Notes: generated by a model from the letters alone, not told the origin. A stretch of 64,000 bases of DNA from Brachynemurus nebulosus (GCA_035578155.1 JAPWDM010000001.1:162537498-162601497), one strand, 5' to 3'; positions 47,004-59,340 are shown, numbered from the stretch's first letter. A program made the numbers and translations.

Positions 47004-47464
47004 CTCTTAAATTCGTTACCGAATACGTTAAATACAAATGACTGTGGGATGTGAGAAATGAAAATTACAAAAATTAATAAATTTACCAGCGTGTTTGAAA
47101 TTGCAAAAAACGATGGGAACAGAAGGTTTTGGTAAAAAAAAATCGTAAAAATATTAAAAATATAAGATCGATATATTCTTACGAAAGAAAGAAAATTAAG
47201 GACTCAAGCACTCGACTTTATACTAATCGACTAAACTAAATACTAGCTGTATGTGAACGATTGTTTTGACTCGCAGTATTTCAACAAACTCTACTAAATT
47301 ACTTGCCCTGTATGAACAGTATGTTCACTTGACTAAATTACTATACTCTACTAAACTACTGGCTGCGTCTGAACTGGGCTTTATTACATACAATTTGAAT
47401 GATATTTAAGTAATTCTTTTTAATTTTTATAATTTTAAATTATTCGGAATTGCAAAAAATAGTA

Positions 47465-47598
47465 TATACACCACAGGACTAAAGTGTTCTTTTTTCATCC
47501 CTCGAGTGGTCTGTTGCTCTCGGGCCTTTACAGGCCCTCTGGCAACAAACTTCACACTCGGAATTGAAACTCACACTTTAGTCCCTAGGTGTATAACT
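47465..47598. repeat. 134-bp hairpin element with CTCGAG/GGCCTTTACAGGCC core
   Basis: TACACCACAGGACTAAAGTG at the left pairs with CACTTTAGTCCCTAGGTGTA at the right. The core ATCCCTCGAGTG...CTCGGGCCTTTACAGGCCCT forms inner stems. A diverged core recurs at 47980-48050. Confidence 0.7.
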
Positions 47599-48092
47599 AG
47601 GTGTATTTTGTAATTTCGGGACAAAAACATATGATTTAGTCCCTCATAATAGAGAGTAAAGTGCCACTATTAATCCCAAAACATTAAACAATTCTTTTAG
47701 TCCTGCTTTTAAGCCAATCAACGAGCAGAATTTACACAGCCTCACCAACAAGCAAGCAAAAAATTTAAATAGCGTTGCTAGGTAATTTAAAATAATAAAC
47801 AAGTTCAAACTTGTAGATAAAAGACAAACAGTTGTATTATTATTGTATTGTTCAATTTGACTGATTCATACAATTTGAATGACATTTAGTTAAATTATTT
47901 CATAATTTTTATAATTTTAAATAAATAGGAATTGCAAAAAATTGTATTTATGTGACAGGACAATTTTTTTTTTTTTTTTGATCCCTCGAGTGAATTTTTG
48001 CCTTCGGGCCTTTACAGGCACTCTGATAATAAACTTTACACTCGGAATTAAAAATCACTTTTTTAGTAATAAAGTAAAAAAGATCAAACTGA

Positions 48093-48705
48093 AACTAAGG
48101 AAAATTCATCGACTACAATTCACCCACGGAAAGTTCACCGACAACAATCCTCCGACTAGAGAATTCACAGTCTCATAATTCGCCGAAAGGAAAATTAATC
48201 GACTACTATTACGATTTCTGATTACTCTAGAAAATATTACATACTTAATATAGATGCCTCACTTGATTAGATAAGCTTTTGGGTTATTAATTCAGAATTG
48301 AGACCACCTGTTTTTGGCTATAAAACAAATTCAATGGTCCGATGGGTTAAAAAATACTATAACTGGAATACCAATATTGGAAAGGCTGGACAACTTTCGC
48401 TAAATGTAAAAAAATTCATATATTGATAGAAATAACTAGACATGGAAACATCGTCGAAACCTCATTTTCGGGCAAAGGGTAATTATTTACAATTAAATTT
48501 CCTTAATAAATTACCTTTCTCCCGAAAATGCATTTCAATAGTGTGGCCCCATCTATTTATTGCCATCTTATTTCTATTAATATATGAATTTCCTCAGATT
48601 TAATAAAAGTTTCCCATCTTTTCCAGTATTGCCTAGTCGTAATCTTAGAGTCGGTGAATTGTTGTCGGTGAATTTTCCATCAGTGAATTTTCCGGACACG
48701 TAATT
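48093..48705. mobile_element. Element E5 (candidate): foldback with reiterated GGAAAATTCACCGACAAC
   Basis: The word GGAAAATTCACCGAC and variants occur about six times at the left (48099-48215) and in reverse at the right (48650-48700). The arms remain recognisable almost to the centre near 48500: GGAATACCAATATTGGAAAG against GGCAATACTGGAAAAGATGG in reverse, and TTCATATATTGATAGAAATA against TTCATATATTAATAGAAATA. Exact termini and TSD are not resolved. Confidence 0.6.
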
Positions 48706-48960
48706 TTGCAAGTATAATATACTTTACAAACAGTGGTGATGTACACTTTCAATTAAAAAAAAAATTTGTTGTCTAATGAACTTGGTACTTTACGGATATG
48801 CACTATAAACCCAAAATTACACCAGTCAGCAGTAAGTTAAAACATGGCTTATATATACATGATATTTTGTTATTTTCTGTATGGTAACTAAGGAGTTTAT
48901 TATTACTAGTCAATAATATTACATGTACTATTATTATAATAATTAATTAATTTATTAGTT

Positions 48961-49545
48961 ACTAGCCGTACCCGTGACGCTGTTCACGCGAAACGTTGAG
49001 TAGTTTCTTTTTCCAAATTGTAGTTTCTTGCAACACAAAATGCATTAAATTTTCTCTAAATTGCCAATTGTGTATTTATTGTATTTTTCGGTACACAATT
49101 AGCAACATTTTCTTTGATTTCAGATTCAGAAAAATTTCCAAATCAATAGTACAATATTCAGTTTATTTACATTACATTTTGTTACTATAGTTATGAAATT
49201 ATGAAATGATGAAAATTTTAAATTTACGTAAGTTTGTGTACACGCTCAAAATGGTTTTTCCATTTTTTCATGGGAATGAGATATTTTTTCAAAGTGAAAA
49301 GTATCTTAGATGTTAACCCAGGTAATGAGTTATCATCACACCAAATTTCATTAAAATCCGTCCAGTAGTTTTTACGTGATGCGTGAACAGACAGACAGAC
49401 ACACAGAAAGACAGACAGAAAAAATTTTAAAAATCGCTGTTTTGATATCTACATCGATAACTATTTACAGTACCAGTACAATTTTCAAGAAATATTCCAT
49501 GTACAGAAACGGTCTCGTTACAGTTTTATTATATGTATAGATTAA
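48961..49545 (+). repeat. Dispersed insect repeat, ACTAGCCGTACCCG...CAGACAGACAG type
   Basis: Opens ACTAGCCGTACCCGTGACGC and carries CCAAATTTCATTAAAATCCG followed by CAGTAGTTTTTACGTGATGC. It ends with ACAGACAGACAGACACACAG and TATTATATGTATAGATTA. Same family as 1-527. Non-coding. Confidence 0.65.
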
Positions 49546-49549
49546 TTAC

Positions 49550-50577
49550 TTAAAAAATGCATAAGAATGTTCCCAATGTTATCTTGTCATGCGGGATAAC
49601 CCATGGACGTTTTCTGCTCTCATGCAAATTTTTACATGAGTCGTACACAAACAGTTGAAACAAAGAGAAAAGGACAAAAAAGATATCTTGTTGTTATTTC
49701 ATACTTTTAAATTTGTAATTAAAGGAAAACGATTTTAAAATATCAAATAACATTTTCGAATTTCTTTGTTAAGCAAAATGCTGGTTCGTACAAAATTAAG
49801 TAGGACAAGTCACATCGTTGAAAAATTTTCAATGCATTATTCAAAAAGGTGTTAAATATCCAAAAAGTTCTTCAAGAGATCAGTAGATACCTACCTACTC
49901 TTGGGTCTAATTACTAACTATAGACACTTTTAAGAATGTTTTAAGATTTTTGCGGCTTCGAAAAAATAAATGAAATAAATTTTGGAACCCTTTTCTTCAT
50001 GTCCATCTGCCTGTCTATCCGTTCGTCGCTCACACCAATATAATTTTTTTCCGGCCTATTATATGACACTGAAATTTTACATGTATACTGTGACGTTGTT
50101 GTTAATGTAAAAATAATAGAGTTTTCTCTTTTATTGGTCGAAGTGAACGTTTTTGGTCGTTTTTCAGTTAGTTATGCTGGTGATCAGGCTTATTCTATGA
50201 AAATGATGTAAATATTCTGGTTAATTGTAAAAAGAACTTTTTTCATAACGTTTACAAGAGAAAGTCAAGATTTTATCACTGAGAAATACATTAGCAGTAT
50301 TTCTTTAACGAAATTTTGGATTCCCTCATGCTAATTGGTTCCCAATCTTTACTTATAGATCTATGGCCTCCACATTAAAAAAATTTGTGTTCTGCGTAAA
50401 AAAAACTAGTGGTTAAAATTTTTGTGTTAAATAAGTAACACAACCCTGCGTTAATGTAACATTTCGTGTTTGTGTTAAATGAAAATATTAACCTGTTTTG
50501 AACAACAAAGAAGTAACACAATATCTGTGTGAAGCAAAAGAATGTTATAAGTACATAAGTTACATTAAAATATAATA
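49550..50577. other. No gene; fragment with TGTTAA/TAACAC words at 50395-50570
   Basis: AT-rich intergenic sequence. At 50395-50570 the word TTTGTGTTAA / TTAACACA recurs in both orientations, resembling the subterminal zone of E4-like elements, but no terminus is visible. Confidence 0.35.
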
Positions 50578-50798
50578 TATACCTCTTTTCAGATAAAATT
50601 GATCGTGAGTTTTCGTTAAAAAATTAAATAATTCTTATATTCGAAACAAATCGATCTTCTATTCTTTTCTAAAAATAAACTGCAAATTTAAAATTTACAT
50701 AAATGCAATAATAAAAGAGATGAAGCCAAGAAAACGGAAATTATTTAAATTCAAAGTTACGAAGCATGGTTAAATTTAACTGAAATAGACCATATCTA

Positions 50799-50802
<4 letters not shown>

Positions 50803-50893
<91 letters not shown>

Positions 50894-51270
50894 AAAAAGA
50901 TGAGAGTAGTTCTTATTATTAAACAAAACTGAAAAATTATAAGTTTTTTTCAGTTATTGACGAATATAGTTTTATTAAACGTTTAAAAATGAAACAATTT
51001 TCTTACATTTTAAGGTTATTCTGTTACAGATTCAGTTACAAAAAATCATGTAAGCTTATTTGCATGTAAGATTGTATATAATATAATACAATCTCAAATA
51101 AGCTTACGTGATTTTTTTTAACTGAATCTGTAACAAAATAACTTTAAAATGTAAGGAAATTGTTTCATTTTTAAACGTTTAATAAAACTATATTTGTCAA
51201 TAGCTGAAAAAACTAAATTTTTCGGTTTAGTTTAATAATAAGAACTCTACTCTCATCTTTTTTATTATAT
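50803..51270. mobile_element. (TA)n tract followed by a foldback element with ~180-bp arms
   Basis: (TA)n occupies 50803-50890. A foldback then starts TAATAAAAAAGATGAGAGTA (about 50889) and ends TACTCTCATCTTTTTTATTA (about 51268). Arms 50893-51060 and 51090-51268 are roughly 90 percent alike by eye (AAGCTTATTTGCATG / ATAAGCTTACGTGATT near the loop). It directly abuts TA repeats, so TA is a plausible target. Confidence 0.8.
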
Positions 51271-51279
51271 ACATTTTCG

Positions 51280-52740
51280 TAGATATATATGAACACAAGT
51301 AAGAATTGTTACAAAGAACTGACTTACTTTGTATTGCTTAAGGGAAAATAGTCGAAAAATGTAAGAGATGAAAAATTCGGCATTTGAGTTTTACCATTTT
51401 ACTTAAATGACATAATTGTAAAAATGTTTCCTTAAAAACTCATGTCAGTTCGACTAAAATTGATGAAATATATTGTCCTTAATATTAAAGGATCTGTCAT
51501 ACGCAAAAGTTTTTTTATTTTTTTCTTATCATTAAATTTTTTTCAGAAGTCAATGAGTTTTAATACCAATGTTTCTTTTCTTGTTGATAACTAAAGGGTT
51601 GATAACTAAAAACAATAGTTTACTTAATTAATTAATAATATGCATGTATGTTTCATCAATATGACTGATTTCCTTTTTATCCCACGAGAAAAAAGACTAA
51701 TAAGTATGTGGGTATTTAAAAAATGAAAATATTGAATTTTCTTATTATGCATATTATGTCATTTAATAACATGTTAGTTGAATATCAATAATTCTATTTT
51801 TATAAATAAGAAAAACTAATTACTTACTGGAATTGAAAACACAAGTAGCAAAAGAAAAATTAATTTCTATCAATTTTAATTTTAATAATATTCTTTGCAT
51901 TAATTTTGGTTTCAATTAGCATTTTAACAAAAATTTTTCGCTTATCAACAGTGCGGAAAAAATTTTGAAGGTGATCAATATATTTGTCCTATAAATGTTT
52001 TTCACTAATGTATAAAATTTAAAAAAAAAAAAAGATATATTTGTGAACGGATAACTTCTCGGTCATTTTTTAAGGAGGAACTATTTAAATTTTCTTCTTT
52101 TATTCTTACATACTAGTTTGAATATTTTAAACTTGAATTAATATGTTACAAATACGTGCTCTTATATAGAACAACATCCACCTTAGGTTTTTCTTTTTTT
52201 TTTTAGAAACATTGGTTTTCCATCTGAACTTATCTGCTGTTTTCAATAGATGTGATCCACTGGTTGGTCATCCTGTAAAGCAAAGTTTCAGTTTTACGTT
52301 ATTATAAGTAGTTATTAACTAAAAATAAACAATTGAGTTGTAGCTATTTTGAAGAGGGGGAAACTGAAAGTTGGGTCATATTTCATATAATTGTTTGTTC
52401 TCTTTTTGACGAAAATGTAATCCCTTAAATAATCATTATTCGCCAGGTACATTATGTAAAGTATTATAAGTTAAAATTCATCTCACTTTTCCCAGTAAAT
52501 CCTAAGATGATTTTTTTTGAAAACATGTTATCACATCTATTAATTTCATTTCTTTTTAAAAACATCGATCATTTGAAACGAAAATTTTGACAAAACATTT
52601 CATTAATCTAAGTACTCTTGTAGAAATGTCTTTACACACAACATAAAAAAATAATATACAATAATATTTATTTTATACATCAGACATCTCTATAACTTAT
52701 TGAATGATTGATGCCTGTTAAAGATTACTGTTTCTTTCTT
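51280..52740. other. No gene recognised
   Basis: AT-rich, with A-runs (52018-52034) and T-runs (52193-52205). No exon, RNA gene or clear repeat end. Confidence 0.35.
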
Positions 52741-52742
52741 TT

Positions 52743-52864
52743 TTAGCCAATTTTCAGAATGGAAATTCAGCTATTACAGCCTTCTTTATGATGCAACTTC
52801 AGTCCGGGACTATGGCAGAAATATTTTTTGAGGCCCCTAAAATCCGAAAATAATATTCACTAAA

Positions 52865-52929
<65 letters not shown>
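52743..52929 (+). repeat. Repeat R1 left module and (TA)n, split by a Tc1 insertion
   Basis: Left module 52743-52867 (TTAGCCAATTTTCAGAATGG; GTCCGGGACTATGGCAGAAA), (TA)n 52868-52929. The TA tract resumes at 54535-54598 beyond the Tc1-like element. The sequence after that (TACGATAAAACTCCGAAATT, 54622 on) is not the usual R1 right module. Confidence 0.75.
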
Positions 52930-52930
<1 letters not shown>

Positions 52931-54533
52931 TACTCAAAACAAAATAAGGGCCACTCATGTTTTGCTGCATGAGTTTATTTTTATATAAGTTACAGTATAA
53001 TGTATGCTTACATTTAATTAAGGAACTAATTTTTTACTAAATAAAATTAATTTTAATAAGATTAAATAAAAAATTAACCCATAATTACATTTTTTTAGGA
53101 TTTTATCATTTTTATAGTCATTTTTACAGTCATCAACAAACGTTCACGCTTTGAGTAAAAGCACACATTATGCAACTTTTCGGTGATTTAATATCGAGTA
53201 TGCCCTCCCCTTTTTAAAACACATTCTTGAAGCCTCCTCGGCATGCTTTCAATAAGATGCCTAACGGTTTCATCAGGAATCTCCTCCCAACATCTTCTCA
53301 AGACATCAATCAATTGTTGTTGGGTGTGCACATCCTCTCCGGCTGCTCTGACTCGCCGTTTTAATTGATCCCAAAGATGTTCTATTGGGTTCAAGTCAGG
53401 GCTATTTGCAGGCCACGGTAAAACCTGTATATTAGCCTCCCTAAGGACAGTTGTCGTCGCTCGAGCGGTATGCGCTCGGGCATTATCCTGCATCAGGATA
53501 AATCCGTCGGCCGCTCGTTGTGCAAAGGGGATCACATGGGGTCTGACAACCTGTTCGATGTAACTTTGAGCCGTTATAGTACCCTCGTTCAGGAAAACAA
53601 GCTCAGTTTTGCCTTGCAAACTAATTCCACCCCAGACCATGACATTAGGACCGCCAAATCTGTCGCGTTCATGAATGTGACGATCAGAAAACCTTTCCCC
53701 ACTTCTTCTCCACACTCTTACACGTCGATCATCACTAAAAAACTTCACCTTGTACTCATCCCTGAAGAGTACGTGACGCCATTCCTCCAAGCCCCATTCA
53801 AGGTGTTTACGTGCAAATCTTAAACGGTTTGCACGATGCGCTCCGGTCAGTTTGGTACGGATTACTGGTCTTCTTGAACGTTGTTGGTCTTCATGCAAAC
53901 GATTTCGTATGGTCTGATTACTGACAACAGTACCAGTAGATCGATGTAAGCGATTTTGCAGAGTACCTGCGGTAACAGTCGGCTCACGTCGTGCACACAG
54001 TCGAATGTAATGGTCTTCACGGGCAGTGGTAGCACGAACTCTCCCTGAGCCACGGCGCCGCGCCGGGTTACACTACCGGTCTGCTGATACCGATTCCAAA
54101 CATTTTGAATAGCCCTTCGTGAACAACCCAACTGCAGAGCCACGGAACGTTGAGATTGATCACCCTCAATCATCGTTACGGTTCTGGTAGCAGTAGCTTC
54201 GTCCATATGGTGTCGAATTCTCGGCATTGTAAAAATAAATGATTGAATAACACGCCAAACTTCAAAAAACAACCTCAGCAATTAATAATCTAGCGAAAAC
54301 TGATTTAAAATCAAATTCAAAAAAATAAGTAAAACTAACCACTTGACGCTGTGCGAGAAAAAAACGTTTAAATCTTCCCCTCAACAATAATATCACTTAA
54401 ACTTAACTGTTATCATTTACTCAGCCACTTAATATCATAATAACAGTCATTTAGAAAAGTTATTTTGACGTGGATCGACATAAATCAGTTTTAAAATACA
54501 AACTTTCAAGTGGCCCTTATTTTGTTTTGAGGA

Positions 54534-54534
<1 letters not shown>
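52930..54534 (-). mobile_element. Tc1-like DNA transposon, 1605 bp, nearly intact, inserted in (TA)n
   Basis: The terminal repeats CTACTCAAAACAAAATAAGG and CCTTATTTTGTTTTGAGGAG extend to GGGCCACT and differ at one position. TA duplications (52928-52929, 54535-54536) merge with a TA microsatellite. One transposase gene on the minus strand has a single frameshift. Length and structure match Tc1/mariner elements. Confidence 0.95.
53188..54227 (-). pseudogene. Tc1-type DD34E transposase, one frameshift
   Basis: Starts MPRIRHHMDEATATRTVTMI (54227). A paired-like helix-turn-helix follows (QRSVALQLGCSRRAIQNVWN), then QQTGSVTRR. At about 54050-54068, in GC-rich sequence, the frame shifts. The continuation is RRRGSGRVRATTARED, then QTIRNRLHED and an open frame to the stop at 53188. 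The catalytic triad is D in FRDEYKVKFF, D in LMQDNARAHTA and E in SPDLNPIEHLW, with 34 residues between the last two. About 345 residues apart from the frameshift, normal for Tc1. The frameshift could be one or two bases and may be recent or a sequence error. DNA cut-and-paste transposition at TA is the family function. Confidence 0.93.
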
Positions 54535-54599
<65 letters not shown>

Positions 54600-54601
<2 letters not shown>

Positions 54602-55855
54602 CTCATGTCACAATGTTTGGCTACGATAAAACTCCGAAATTACTGAATGAACCGATTTTGATCAAATTTGGTAACTATCTGTAATTTAGTCCGACTTAAA
54701 AGATAGGATAGTTTTTATCTCAATTATTGACCTTAATAATTCTTTTTTGCAAATTAAATGTTTTAATAACAATATACTATTTTGTACTTAAAATCTATAT
54801 AAATCTGAAAATATATAAATACCTATGATTGTATTAATTTTTGTTTCCGTAGTTTCAAAGTATGCATTGGCAAATATTTGAACATTTTTTACAACTGATA
54901 TAAATTTATAATAAATCAAAGAAAAAAAAAAGGTTTTTTAAGAAAATGCTTTTCTTTAAAAATGGGCTAAAAAAATAAATTAACTTTTGAGTGAAGTTTA
55001 AAGCAATATGCAAAATAATTTATAAAAGCTTGAGGCGCTATCATTAATTTTTTCTGTTTTGGATATAAGTGTTGCTATTTTACTTTTCGGTAGTTACCAA
55101 ACCTAATTAAACGCCTCAAGCTTTTATAAATTATGTTGCATAATGTTTCACACTTCACTCAAAAGTTATTTTATTTTTTTAGCCCATTTTTAAATAAAAG
55201 CTTTTTCTTAAAAAACTTTTTTTATTTTATTTTCTACTTTTTAGTCTGATTAGTGATTACAATTAATTTAAAAAAAATTAAAGAAGTAATTTTTTAGCTA
55301 TATTTTAATCGGTTAATTTACCCTAATCAAACATAACTATGGAAACAAAAAATTGCAATGTAAAATCAATAGATAATATTTGACAATTCGAAATGTTAAA
55401 AAGTTGTACAGGACTAAAAATTAACAATTTTGGTTTGGGGCGATTTAGGATAAAATTAATTATACAATATTGTATTGTCATCAAGGTTATACACGTATCC
55501 AAAATTTGAAAACTCTAGCTCAATTAGAACCTGTCTAAATTTTGGTTCCAAAATTTGATCTAAACCAACATACTAACATAGCTAGTTAAATAAAAGCTTT
55601 TAAAAAATTTTACAATTTATTTAAGTGTTTTCGTAGAAAAAATATAGTGTAAAAAACGTGAGAAATAAGCCATTTTTCCCACTTATTGTACAATATACTA
55701 TTATAATTATAGTGTGTATAGTGTTATAATTGTGCAGTATATCTAAAACCATTAATATGGGAATCTATGGAAATATCTCAGAGTGTGAAAATTAGATATG
55801 TTGATGGTTACTTTCTAGTTGTATGGCGAGTGGAGCGAAGCATTACATGGAATTA
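54600..55855. repeat. Foldback repeat 54916-55232 in gene-free sequence
   Basis: The arms share TTTTTTAAGAAAATGCTTTT / AAAAGCTTTTTCTTAAAAAA, AAAATGGGCTAAAAAAATAA and TTATAAAAGCTTGAGGCG / CGCCTCAAGCTTTTATAA, with a loop of about 60 nt. The rest of the stretch is AT-rich without exons. Confidence 0.75.
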
Positions 55856-55990
55856 ACCTAAAAGGTGATTGCTGAGGTTCCTTTGTGTAGAAAAATTCAT
55901 ATAATATAAACCCAGATCCAAAAACGTTTAGTTCCCAAGATACAAAACAGACGGGCTACCAGATAGCCCATACCGGTTTTATGGTGGGAA
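55855..55990. mobile_element. Fragment of the CAGGGTGTTAGTG MITE family
   Basis: Shares GGTGATTGCTGAGGTT, ATAAACCCAG-TCC-AAAACG and TTAGTTCCCAAGATACA with 8760-8840. Termini are missing. Confidence 0.6.
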
Positions 55991-56280
55991 CAATAACTGC
56001 ACTGAGAAAAAATTACAGTAAAAATTACGGAGCTGCCTCCGGTAAACCAGGCTCAAGTAACCGGTCGGTAGGAAATTATCAAGCAAAAATATAAAAAATG
56101 TCTTTCAAACATCATTTTTTACGATTAATTTGAAAATTTTTCCTGTACAGCTTAAGAATTTTTCCTATACTGCTCCGTAAAATTTGATGGGCTAGTAAAA
56201 TTTCAAGTGGTTACCAGGAAAATTTACTTAATTTTTGTTAAATTATACTAGACATAGAATAATTTTTACGGAGCGATTTG
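55991..56280. other. Possible diverged relative of MITE family A
   Basis: Contains CACTGAGAAAAAATTACAGT at the left and AATTTTTACGGAGCG at the right, plus TACGGAGC/GCTCCGTAAAATTT words reminiscent of family A (ACGGAGCTAATATTA). No proven termini. Confidence 0.3.
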
Positions 56281-56299
56281 TTTGTTTGTTTTTTTTTGA

Positions 56300-57000
56300 C
56301 TTGCTTTTACACTTCAACGACTTAACCAGTCAACTTGAAACTTTGCACAGACATAGCTTGGGAGACAGAGACCATCTTTTAACACGGGAAAATATTTCAT
56401 TCTCTAAAGAAAGTCTATGACAATTATGACAGTTGACAATTAAAAAGCGGATTACTGGTTTCAAACTTCGAATATTGTTAACAAAGGGATTGGATAAGAA
56501 CATTGGCGATTCTCTACCCTGGGGAAACATCTCATTCCTGTGAGAAATCTCATTTCTGTGGCAAAATATACTTTAAATGAAAAAAAAAAAAGATTCTTAG
56601 AGTTTGTTAGCAGATAGAACGATATACAGCGATCAATATAGGTTTTTACACCGCTAAAGTACCTGATTCCCGAGGGAAAATGTATTTAAAATTAAACAAT
56701 TAAATAATGACAACTGACTGTTAAAAAATGGAAGATAGATTTTAAACATTGCATATTGTTTACAGCGGGGATAGAAAGGGACACAGACTACTCTATGCCT
56801 CGAGAAAATATCTGAATCCTGTGAGAAGTCTTATTCCCATGGGAAAATATATTTAAAACGATAAAAAAAGAATTACAGACTTCATTCGAACTTTGCATAT
56901 TGTTAAAACAATGTTATAGTCTACTTTTTACCCGGAGAAAACATTTTATTACTGTGACAAAATGAAAGTACATTTTATACGTTTGAACTAGATGTCATAA
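56300..57000 (+). repeat. Degenerate ~200-bp tandem repeats
   Basis: Three to four units carry GGAAAATAT-TTCATT-CT, GACAATTAAAAAGCGGA, CAAACTTCGAATATTGTTAA / AACTTTGCATATTGTTAAAA and CTCATTCCTGTGAGAAATCT. Strongly diverged. Confidence 0.55.
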
Positions 57001-57128
57001 TTTCAAAAGCCACAAGTACGTCGTCAAAAGTATGGGTATACCTTCAGTCAAGGTGTGTCCATACTTTTGACGCGATTGTGTGCTTAATGTTGTGGTACAC
57101 TGCCGTGTCAAAAGTAGGGGCACTCCTT

Positions 57129-57163
<35 letters not shown>

Positions 57164-57173
57164 CAAGGATATT

Positions 57174-57228
<55 letters not shown>

Positions 57229-57586
57229 TTTTTTCTCTACTTATATGTGTGTGTGTGTCCGCAAGATAACTTTCGACCAAAGGGTCTTATTTTACGAAAT
57301 TTGGTGAAAAAGTTGGGAGTCCCACACCGTTGGCCAAGTTCATTAGCCAGCTATGTGGGATGCCTGGAACATAGATTTTTTGGTCAATTTTCATGAAAAA
57401 AATTTGAGAAAAGTTTTTTGCCAAAATTTTTGCAAGTTCAAAAATTTTGTGACATTTATTTACAGTATTTTACACCATTAGAAGGAAATAGGAAAAATCA
57501 CTTAAAAGGGTGAAAAATCACAGAAAAACGAATTTTTATTAACGGAAATTCGCTATGGTATGCAGGATGCTGCGACAGGGGTATTT
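57129..57586 (+). repeat. (TA)n pair and R1 right module with shared terminus
   Basis: (TA)n 57129-57160 is followed by CACCAAGGATATTGGTA, then (TA)n 57175-57227. The first tract is bordered by ACTCCTTGGTA and CACCAAGGA in inverted order. The R1 right module starts at about 57257 (GTGTCCGCAAGATAACTTTC) and ends at the shared terminus 57544-57586. Apparent IYIYIY proteins here are TA translation. Confidence 0.7.
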
Positions 57587-57589
57587 ATA

Positions 57590-58950
57590 CTTTGACTATT
57601 CTTTAGGATTTATCTTTTTTTTATTGCTATTCATTTCAACTAATTTAATACGTCTACAGCTAGATACAGGATTATAATTAATTGATTCTCTTTTAGCCAT
57701 TGTTTATTTTTGGCAAAAGTAACAAAACAGAGAAGCAAATTATCGATAACTTTATTTTCTATAGTTTTTGGAATTGTTATTTATGAAACAGAGTGAAATA
57801 TAATATACATAAATTAATATACTTACTATTTTTTAATAGGTTTCTTTAAAAAACTTTTCTTGGACAATGAATCCAATAAAAAAATCGGTCAAGTCGTATT
57901 TGTTAAAGTAGAGTTTCGTACTATAAGCTGCTTCTAAATATATACTTGAGGTAGAGGGGAGGCAATTGAAAAAAAAATGGAAAAAAAATTTTGGAGAGTG
58001 TTGGCCCAAATGAAAGGCCCTGGACTTGGCATGAATTTCTAACTAAGTTTTGCTTGGGTTAATAATTTCTTCTGTTACTTAAGGGCCCCATACACGAAGA
58101 GATTTGCATCACTACATGTTATAGGTATCAGTATCATGATACAGATCTTGTCGTGTATGTGACTGTCTAGGTATCACTGTATCAGTATCAGCATAGCAGT
58201 AAATATAATATTTTAGATACAGAGAAAAAACCAAATACTTTAAAATGTTCTTTATTTGGGACGTATAGCATTTACTGCTATGGTATCAGCAAGTATCAGC
58301 TAGTATCGTGCTTGTCTCAGGTATCGTGGTAACTATGGTTGCATTTTTAATTTGACAGTTAATCTATTATATAAAAGGCGAATACCACTCATTCACTCAT
58401 TAAAAAATCTCCAAAATTATAATACATACAAACTTGAAATTTGGCATGTAGGTCCCTATTGGGCCGTAGGCGCTCGCTTAGAAAGAGTTTTGCAAAATTT
58501 TTTGTCTAACCGTTAAAATTTACGAAAAACCGTAAAATATCAATTTTTTATTACTCTATAGAGCAATCTATGAATTTATTAAAAAAATCATACAAATTTT
58601 AAATAGCTGCTAAGTATTTGTGAAAAAATAATTTTGGAATTTTTGTAAGTATTAATGAATATTTCTATAGATACCAATAATAATATTTTTACCTATGAAC
58701 TCGTAAAACTTACTTATTTACTGTACAAAATACTATTTGTATCCTTTAAAGAAAATAAACAACTAGACTGTCCAGTTATCATCAATTGACACGTGCGTCT
58801 GCTGTCCTCAACAAATTCCATATAGATGAAATTTCCAAAGAGCCGGGCTCGGCCATCCTGATATTAAAAATGAAATATGGACTTTACTTACCTGTTCTCA
58901 GTAATTTCGAGAAAATGGTAGCAGGTATCAAAAACAAAATGATGAAACAA
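57590..58950. other. No gene; possible Harbinger-like end at 58083
   Basis: At 58081-58330 the word GGTATCAGTATCA / TATCAGCTAGTATC recurs, starting beside AAGGGCCCCATACACGAAGA, a Harbinger-like terminus. No matching right end was found. Confidence 0.35.
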
Positions 58951-58959
58951 GTCTATAAG

Positions 58960-59340
58960 TAAAATTGGTATATAAATAAAAAAAAAAAACGATCAAAGTT
59001 AAAGTTATCCTGCAGGACCTGAGAACTCCCAAGAAAGCCTAAAGTAAACGACTGGACGTATCGTTATCAAATTTTTGGCTCTCCAAAGAAACCCAAAATA
59101 AATGGCTGGACGAATCTTCGCCAAATTTTTCTCGAATAGTACTGAGATTATGAAAAAAATGTACATGAGGCTAAAATTCCCTCGTAGCTTTTGCGGACCC
59201 AAAAAACCTTTTAAATAAACGATCAGACGGATCTTATCTAAATTTTTCTCAAATATTATTGAGATTCCGAAATAAATTAATGTGAATTCAGAAATATTCT
59301 CCAGAGCCCTGGCATCTCAAAATGTCTCATAAATTACAGT
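58960..59340 (-). repeat. Degenerate ~145-bp tandem repeats
   Basis: Three units carry AAATAAA-GGCTGGACGAATC-type phrases (GACTGGACGTATCG, GGCTGGACGAATCT, GATCAGACGGATCT) and AAATTTTTCTCGAATAGTAC / AAATTTTTCTCAAATATTAT. Confidence 0.6.

Larger units (their letters stand above)
45478..47380. mobile_element. Harbinger-like TIR element, 1.9 kb, hosting two hAT MITEs
   Basis: The termini AGCCCGATTCAAACGCAGCC (45478) and GGCTGCGTCTGAACTGGGCT (ending 47380) are inverted. Similarity continues through CAGTAGTTTAGT-GAG. TTA flanks both sides (45475-45477, 47381-47383). Words such as AGTCGAGTAATTTAGTACTC recur in both arms. A 3-bp TTA duplication fits PIF/Harbinger. Two hAT MITEs (45675-46516, 46783-47003) are nested inside. 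I saw no transposase. Confidence 0.75.

Noticed and set aside
53470..53823. Plus-strand 117-codon frame
   Set aside because: Antisense to the Tc1 transposase.
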